Below are positions 4,731 to 8,268 of a stretch of DNA of 8,268 nt, one piece after another. Every line of letters begins with the position of its first letter. Positions within the stretch are counted from its first letter, which is position 1. The notes beneath the pieces are model-generated. The model saw only the letters and a list, made by a program, of their open reading frames with translations, made no database searches and had not been told where the DNA came from. The translations under genes and the position numbers were made by a program. The stretch comes from a bacterium UBP12_UBA5184 (lineage in GTDB: Bacteria > Vulcanimicrobiota > Vulcanimicrobiia > Vulcanimicrobiales > Vulcanimicrobiaceae), in contig DHWK01000014.1 of NCBI GenBank assembly GCA_002413145.1, positions 2,944 through 11,211 on the forward strand, read 5' to 3'.

Positions 4731-6428
4731 ATGGGGGGAACCGATACCGACCCGATGAGGGAAACGCCGGGCGACCGAATAGGCGCGCTGCTCGACGAGT
4801 TGAGCGCGTTGGCGCAGGCATATGGCGAGCGGAGCATACGGCAAGACGTAGCGTTTATCGCGGAACAATTGCGGTCGCAGAGCCTTGCTATCGCCGCCAT
4901 CGGCCAGTTCAAGCGTGGCAAGAGTACGCTGTTAAATGCGTTGCTTGGAGCGAATGTCTTGCCTACGGGCCGTCTCCCGTCAACCGGTGTAGTCACGCGA
5001 GTGCTGCATGGCATCCAAACCAAAGCTATAGTGCACTATCTCGACGGGCGCAGTGAAACGGTCGAGGTGCAAGCACTGGCGCGATACGTAACCGAAGAGT
5101 ACAACCCGGCCAATGTACGCGGTGTCGAGCGCGTCGACGTCACGTTGCCTTCTGAGTTTCTGCGCGGAATCGCACTTATCGATACGCCGGGTATCGGCTC
5201 GACGCTGTTGCACAACACGCAGGCCGCGCATGGGGTGGTCGGCCGGATCGACTTGGCGTTGTTCGTAACCGGACCCGAGCCGCCGATCACGCAAGAAGAA
5301 CTGGAATTTCTCGAAAAAGTGGCCAAGTTCGCGGAGCGCGTGTTTGTCGTAGTCGCGAAAATTGATCGGGCAACCGACGGCGCTGAAGAGATCGTGCAGT
5401 TTACGCAAGGCATGCTCGAACAAGTAAACTCCGGCGGCATGCGTCTTTTTGCCGTTGACAGCACTCAGCAAGACGGGCGTTTGAACCTGCTTCGACGTGC
5501 GATTTTGGAAACGCTGAAGGAAGAGGGCGATCGGGTCTTACAACGTGCGCGCGGCCGGCGGGTCCGGCGCGTCGGTGCGGCGATTCGCCAGAGCGTCGAG
5601 CTGCGACGAGCAGCGGTCCTACTGCCGCGGCAAGAACGGGAGCTCGCACGCGCTGGTTTTGGCGAACTGATCGTCGAGACGCAGGAGCGCGCCGATGATC
5701 TTGTCCACGCGATCGATCGATTTCCGGATGAAGAGATGCACTACGTGGATGCACTCCTGCAACGGCTCTCCGATGAAGCAGCCCGAAGAATCGCTCCCGA
5801 GGCATTTGCCGCCGAAGCGCCGGAAGGGGCGGAGGGTGAGATTTACCGATGCGTTGGAGCCGAAGAACAAGTCTGGTCGGAGCGTGTGTTCTGCGAGATG
5901 CAGAGCCACATTGAGTCGCGGCAGAACACGATCGTGCGACGAACCGCAGAACTGGAGCGGCAATTCTTACAGGCCGGGTGCGAGGTTCTTGGGCTAAACG
6001 CGCCGGTTACGCGGGATGACCTGGAATTCGGCAAACGCCAGGCGGCATCGCGCTTAAGCGGGCCGATGCCGACCACGGGCTTGGAAATCGTTACCAGCAG
6101 TTTGCTAGGAGCCCTGCCAGCCCCGGCGCGAGCGCAGGCGCTGCGGCGCCGCTTTTCGCATTTGATTCCCCAACTCTTGGATCGCTCGCGCGGCCGCGTG
6201 CGCTCCGCCGCGCTAGAGTATCTGACCAACTGGCGCTATTCGTATCGAGCGCAGATTGCGCAGCGGCTGGCAGAGGCTAGGCGCGTCGTCGAAGATGCGT
6301 TCGCGCAAGCCTCACAACCCGGCGGCAGCGAGGAGGCAACCCAGCTGCAAGTGCAGCGTATTCGGCACGATTCCGAGCGCCTCGAAGCCCTGCTCGCGCA
6401 GCTTGCCGATGCGAGCGCGTCCGATTGA
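4731..6428 (+). CDS. Dynamin-like large GTPase
   Basis: 565 aa from ATG 4731, or 557 aa from ATG 4755. No good SD precedes 4731; a G-run 13 nt before 4755 is a weak candidate, so the start is uncertain. GTPase motifs are clear: G1 GQFKRGKST (58-66), G2 Thr in LPSTGVVT (82-89), G3 DTPG (151-154) and G4 AKID (209-212, variant of TKxD/NKxD). A short helix before G1 and a long, Arg/Glu-rich helical region after it (~265-565) match the bacterial dynamin-like layout of G domain plus helical bundle/stalk. A mildly hydrophobic stretch at ~451-466 (LEIVTSSLLGALPAP) could be a membrane-contact paddle, but there is no clear transmembrane helix. Members remodel or tether membranes using GTP-driven assembly, and some work as neighbouring pairs; no second GTPase is adjacent here. 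The gene follows the phosphoesterase by 33 bp and should share its fluoride riboswitch. Confidence 0.92.
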   Translation: MGGTDTDPMRETPGDRIGALLDELSALAQAYGERSIRQDVAFIAEQLRSQSLAIAAIGQFKRGKSTLLNALLGANVLPTGRLPSTGVVTRVLHGIQTKAIVHYLDGRSETVEVQALARYVTEEYNPANVRGVERVDVTLPSEFLRGIALIDTPGIGSTLLHNTQAAHGVVGRIDLALFVTGPEPPITQEELEFLEKVAKFAERVFVVVAKIDRATDGAEEIVQFTQGMLEQVNSGGMRLFAVDSTQQDGRLNLLRRAILETLKEEGDRVLQRARGRRVRRVGAAIRQSVELRRAAVLLPRQERELARAGFGELIVETQERADDLVHAIDRFPDEEMHYVDALLQRLSDEAARRIAPEAFAAEAPEGAEGEIYRCVGAEEQVWSERVFCEMQSHIESRQNTIVRRTAELERQFLQAGCEVLGLNAPVTRDDLEFGKRQAASRLSGPMPTTGLEIVTSSLLGALPAPARAQALRRRFSHLIPQLLDRSRGRVRSAALEYLTNWRYSYRAQIAQRLAEARRVVEDAFAQASQPGGSEEATQLQVQRIRHDSERLEALLAQLADASASD

Positions 6429-6528
6429 CTCTACCGCGTAGCCGGGGTTTTCCCACAGCGCTGGATCTGCTCTGCGAGGGCTTGCCCCAGCGATCGGTGG
6501 CCGTGCTGCGACGGCGCTCTCAAGCACC

Positions 6529-6570
6529 GTTCCCGCGGCGGATGCCGTCGCATGCCTTTTGGGCGGGAAC
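6529..6570 (+). terminator. Hairpin after the dynamin-like gene, possible weak terminator
   Basis: In the 201-bp gap after the GTPase stop, ATGC-CGTC-GCAT (6542-6553), flanked by GGC (6537-6539) and GCC (6554-6556), forms a hairpin directly followed by TTTT (6557-6560). An alternative outer pairing joins GTTCCCGC (6529-6536) to GCGGGAAC (6563-6570). The T-run is short, so termination is uncertain; an operator or leader structure for the next gene is also possible. The rest of the gap (6429-6528) shows nothing I can assign. Confidence 0.33.
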
Positions 6571-6629
6571 CTTTGGTAAGCGCGGAATCGATGGATTCGG
6601 ATTCTCAACCCGGCGGGAGGGATGACCTC

Positions 6630-8174
6630 ATGTTGAACCGATGGCCAGCTTTCGTAGCTTTGGTGACGTCTTTCGCCGCGCTGATCGTGGGGCCGGTTCG
6701 CTTCGCGCCTGCCGCGGCCGCGGACTCGACGATTACGATCTCGCAAGGCGTCGATCCGGTGACGATGGATCCGCTCAAGCGAACGATCACGCCGACCGAC
6801 AACGTCGTAAACAATCTGTTCGATACGCTTCTGCGGCGGGATCCCCAGGGGAAGTTGATTCCCTGGCTCGCGACGTCGTGGAGGCGTACGTCGCCGACCG
6901 TTTGGGAGTTCAAGCTGCAGCGCGGCGCCAAATTCTGGAACGGCGATCCGTTGACAAGCGCCGACGTGAAATTCTCGGTCGAGAAGATCAAAGATCCGCC
7001 CGAAGGCTCCGAACAGGGGCCGCGCGTCGCGACGGTCGAGCGCATCGAGACACCCGATCCGTACACGGTCCGCTATATCACCGCGAAACCGACGGCGCTG
7101 ATCGCGGGCTATCCGTGGCAAGTCTTCATCGTCGACGCCAAATATTGGAAAGAACACGGCGACGACGTCGGACATTCGAGCGGCTATCAAGCCGAGCATC
7201 CCATGGGGAGCGGCCCGTATATCTTCAAATCCTGGCGCAAAGACGAGCAGCTGGTGATGGAGGCCAATCCTAACTACTGGCACGGCCGACCCGGCGTCGC
7301 GCGGGTCATCTGGAAACCGATCCCCGAAGCGGCGGCGCGCGTCGCGGCGCTGCGCACCGGCGAGACGGACCTGATCACGAACGTCCCGGCACAGTACCAG
7401 TTGCAACTCGCCGCGGGGCGCAACACGCGGCTCACCAGCGAGCGCAGCATCCGCGTGCTGTTCTTTGCGTTCAACACGCTGCGGCCGGGGCCGCAGCAGA
7501 ACAAGCTGGTGCGCCAGGCGCTCAACTACGCCATCGACGTCCCGGCGATCATCGGGACCGTCCTCGGCGGCCGCGCCTTTCCGGTCAACTCTCCCCTGCC
7601 TCCCAACTTCGTCGGCTACGATCCGAAAATTCCGTTCTACCGTCACGATCTCGCCAAGGCGAAGGCGCTCTTGGCGCAGGCCGGTTATCCCGACGGCAAA
7701 GGCATCGACATGCTGATCAACGCGCCGATCGGGCGCTACAACAAGGACAAGGAAATCGGCGAGGCGATCGCCGGCCAATTGAATGCGACCGGCGGTCACT
7801 TCACGACGAAGATTCAAGAGTGGACCACCTATGTGAACCTTACGAGTTCGCGCGGGCTCAGCCCGGTCTACGAACTTGCCTGGGGCAACAACAGCTACGA
7901 TGCCGACAACACGCTGACGAGCCTCTTTACGAGCGACGCCCGGCTTTCCACCTACGCCAATCCGGCGCTCGATAAACTGATCGTCGACGCGCGCTACGAA
8001 ACCGATCCGAAGAAGCGCCAGGCCGTTTACGACAAGGCGCTCACGATCATCCACGACGAGGCGCCCTGGCTCTTCATGTTCCAGTACGAAGATCTCTACG
8101 CCACGACCAAGCGGCTGGCGTGGGAGGCGCGCGGTGACGAAACCATCTTCTGCGACGAAATGAGCTTGAAGTAG
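6630..8174 (+). CDS. ABC transporter substrate-binding protein, family 5 (peptide/nickel type)
   Basis: 514 aa. The start at ATG 6630 is preceded by GGGAGG with a 9-nt spacer and gives a normal signal peptide: MLNR, a hydrophobic core (WPAFVALVTSFAALIVG) and an Ala-rich cleavage region near residues 28-32. There is no lipobox Cys, so it is likely a free periplasmic protein. An earlier in-frame ATG at 6552 would bury the signal. SBP_bac_5 signatures are plain: WEFKLQRGAKFWNGDPLT..DVKFS (92-116), MGSGPYIFKSW (192-202), NPNYWHGRPGV (213-223), FNTLRPGPQQNKLVRQALNYAID and the terminal DEAPWLFMFQYED region. The length is normal for DppA/OppA/NikA-like proteins, which bind oligopeptides or other ligands for uptake; the ligand cannot be read from sequence. 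Permease and ATPase genes are not in the window and may follow it. It lies 201 bp after the GTPase, probably as a separate transcription unit without a visible fluoride aptamer. Confidence 0.94.
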   Translation: MLNRWPAFVALVTSFAALIVGPVRFAPAAAADSTITISQGVDPVTMDPLKRTITPTDNVVNNLFDTLLRRDPQGKLIPWLATSWRRTSPTVWEFKLQRGAKFWNGDPLTSADVKFSVEKIKDPPEGSEQGPRVATVERIETPDPYTVRYITAKPTALIAGYPWQVFIVDAKYWKEHGDDVGHSSGYQAEHPMGSGPYIFKSWRKDEQLVMEANPNYWHGRPGVARVIWKPIPEAAARVAALRTGETDLITNVPAQYQLQLAAGRNTRLTSERSIRVLFFAFNTLRPGPQQNKLVRQALNYAIDVPAIIGTVLGGRAFPVNSPLPPNFVGYDPKIPFYRHDLAKAKALLAQAGYPDGKGIDMLINAPIGRYNKDKEIGEAIAGQLNATGGHFTTKIQEWTTYVNLTSSRGLSPVYELAWGNNSYDADNTLTSLFTSDARLSTYANPALDKLIVDARYETDPKKRQAVYDKALTIIHDEAPWLFMFQYEDLYATTKRLAWEARGDETIFCDEMSLK

Positions 8175-8177
8175 GGG

Positions 8178-8200
8178 CCCCACGCGCTTTGCGTGTGGGG
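8178..8200 (+). terminator. Strong hairpin after the substrate-binding protein gene
   Basis: CCCCACGCGC (8178-8187), loop TTT, GCGTGTGGGG (8191-8200): a 10-bp stem with one G-U pair, 4 nt after the TAG. No T-run follows (GCGCGGAG instead), so it is not a classical intrinsic terminator; it may stabilise the mRNA 3' end or attenuate read-through into transporter genes. Confidence 0.45.
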
Positions 8201-8201
8201 G

Positions 8202-8268
8202 CGCGGAGCCGCGGAGCGGCGGAGTGCTTTATAACCTTTGGGGTCCCCGCGCTGCGGAGCGGCGTGGG
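8202..8268. repeat. GC-rich GCGGAG-type repeats at the window end
   Basis: GCGGAGCGGCG occurs at 8211-8221 and again at 8254-8264, with a further GCGGAGC-like copy at 8204-8210. The final segment CCCCGC...GGCGTGGG (from 8245) can form a second GC-rich hairpin cut off by the window edge. It looks like a small intergenic palindromic repeat region; its extent cannot be judged. Confidence 0.35.

Noticed and set aside
3206..6428. Anti-phage defence island (dynamin-like GTPase plus ATPases)
   Set aside because: The fluoride aptamers give a more specific explanation, and there are no nucleases, toxins or mobile-element genes nearby.
6312..8183. Long minus-strand frame of 623 aa opposite the substrate-binding protein gene
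   Set aside because: A shadow frame of a GC-rich gene: Arg/Val/Asp-rich composition without domain motifs, while the plus strand encodes a clear SBP_bac_5 protein with signal peptide.

Overview
The window is bacterial, moderately GC-rich and densely coded. A substrate-binding protein with a Sec signal peptide but no lipobox fits a diderm. The overall style suggests a poorly characterised environmental lineage (Candidatus Eremiobacterota is only a guess). No rRNA, tRNA, CRISPR array or mobile element is visible.

Layout: (1) bases 2-70 look like the 3' end of a plus-strand gene. (2) Bases 158-3784 hold a compact minus-strand operon, read from right to left: an unrecognised 192-aa, Arg-rich, probably helical protein (3206-3784), a 512-aa MutS-family ATPase (1660-3198), and a second, 501-aa MutS-family ATPase (158-1663) that overlaps it by 4 bp. 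(3) Bases 3785-4001 are a divergent regulatory region. (4) Bases 4002-6428 hold a plus-strand pair: a YfcE/MJ0936-type metallophosphoesterase (4002-4697) and a dynamin-like large GTPase (about 4731-6428). (5) After a 201-bp gap comes a peptide/nickel-type ABC transporter substrate-binding protein (6630-8174), then a strong hairpin and GC-rich repeats to the window end.

The main result is in the divergent region. It carries two fluoride (crcB-motif) riboswitch aptamers head to head, one per strand (plus 3930-3976, minus 3803-3850), separated by 79 bp. This explains the striking nested inverted repeats there (14 bp perfect, and 16 bp with one mismatch). Each aptamer lies just upstream of the first gene of its own operon. 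In each, the 3' strand of the P1 stem can also pair with that gene's Shine-Dalgarno sequence. This is the architecture of a translational ON switch, in which fluoride stabilises P1 and frees the ribosome site.

If the reading is right, both operons form one fluoride-induced locus made of a MutS-like ATPase pair, an unknown helical protein, a metal-dependent phosphoesterase and a dynamin-like GTPase, with no fluoride channel or exporter (CrcB/Fluc, EriC-F) in view. MutS-type genes are, from memory, among the genes reported downstream of the crcB motif. The 192-aa protein, the phosphoesterase and the dynamin-like GTPase as co-regulated partners look like an undescribed fluoride-response module. 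Their biochemical roles in fluoride stress are inference only.
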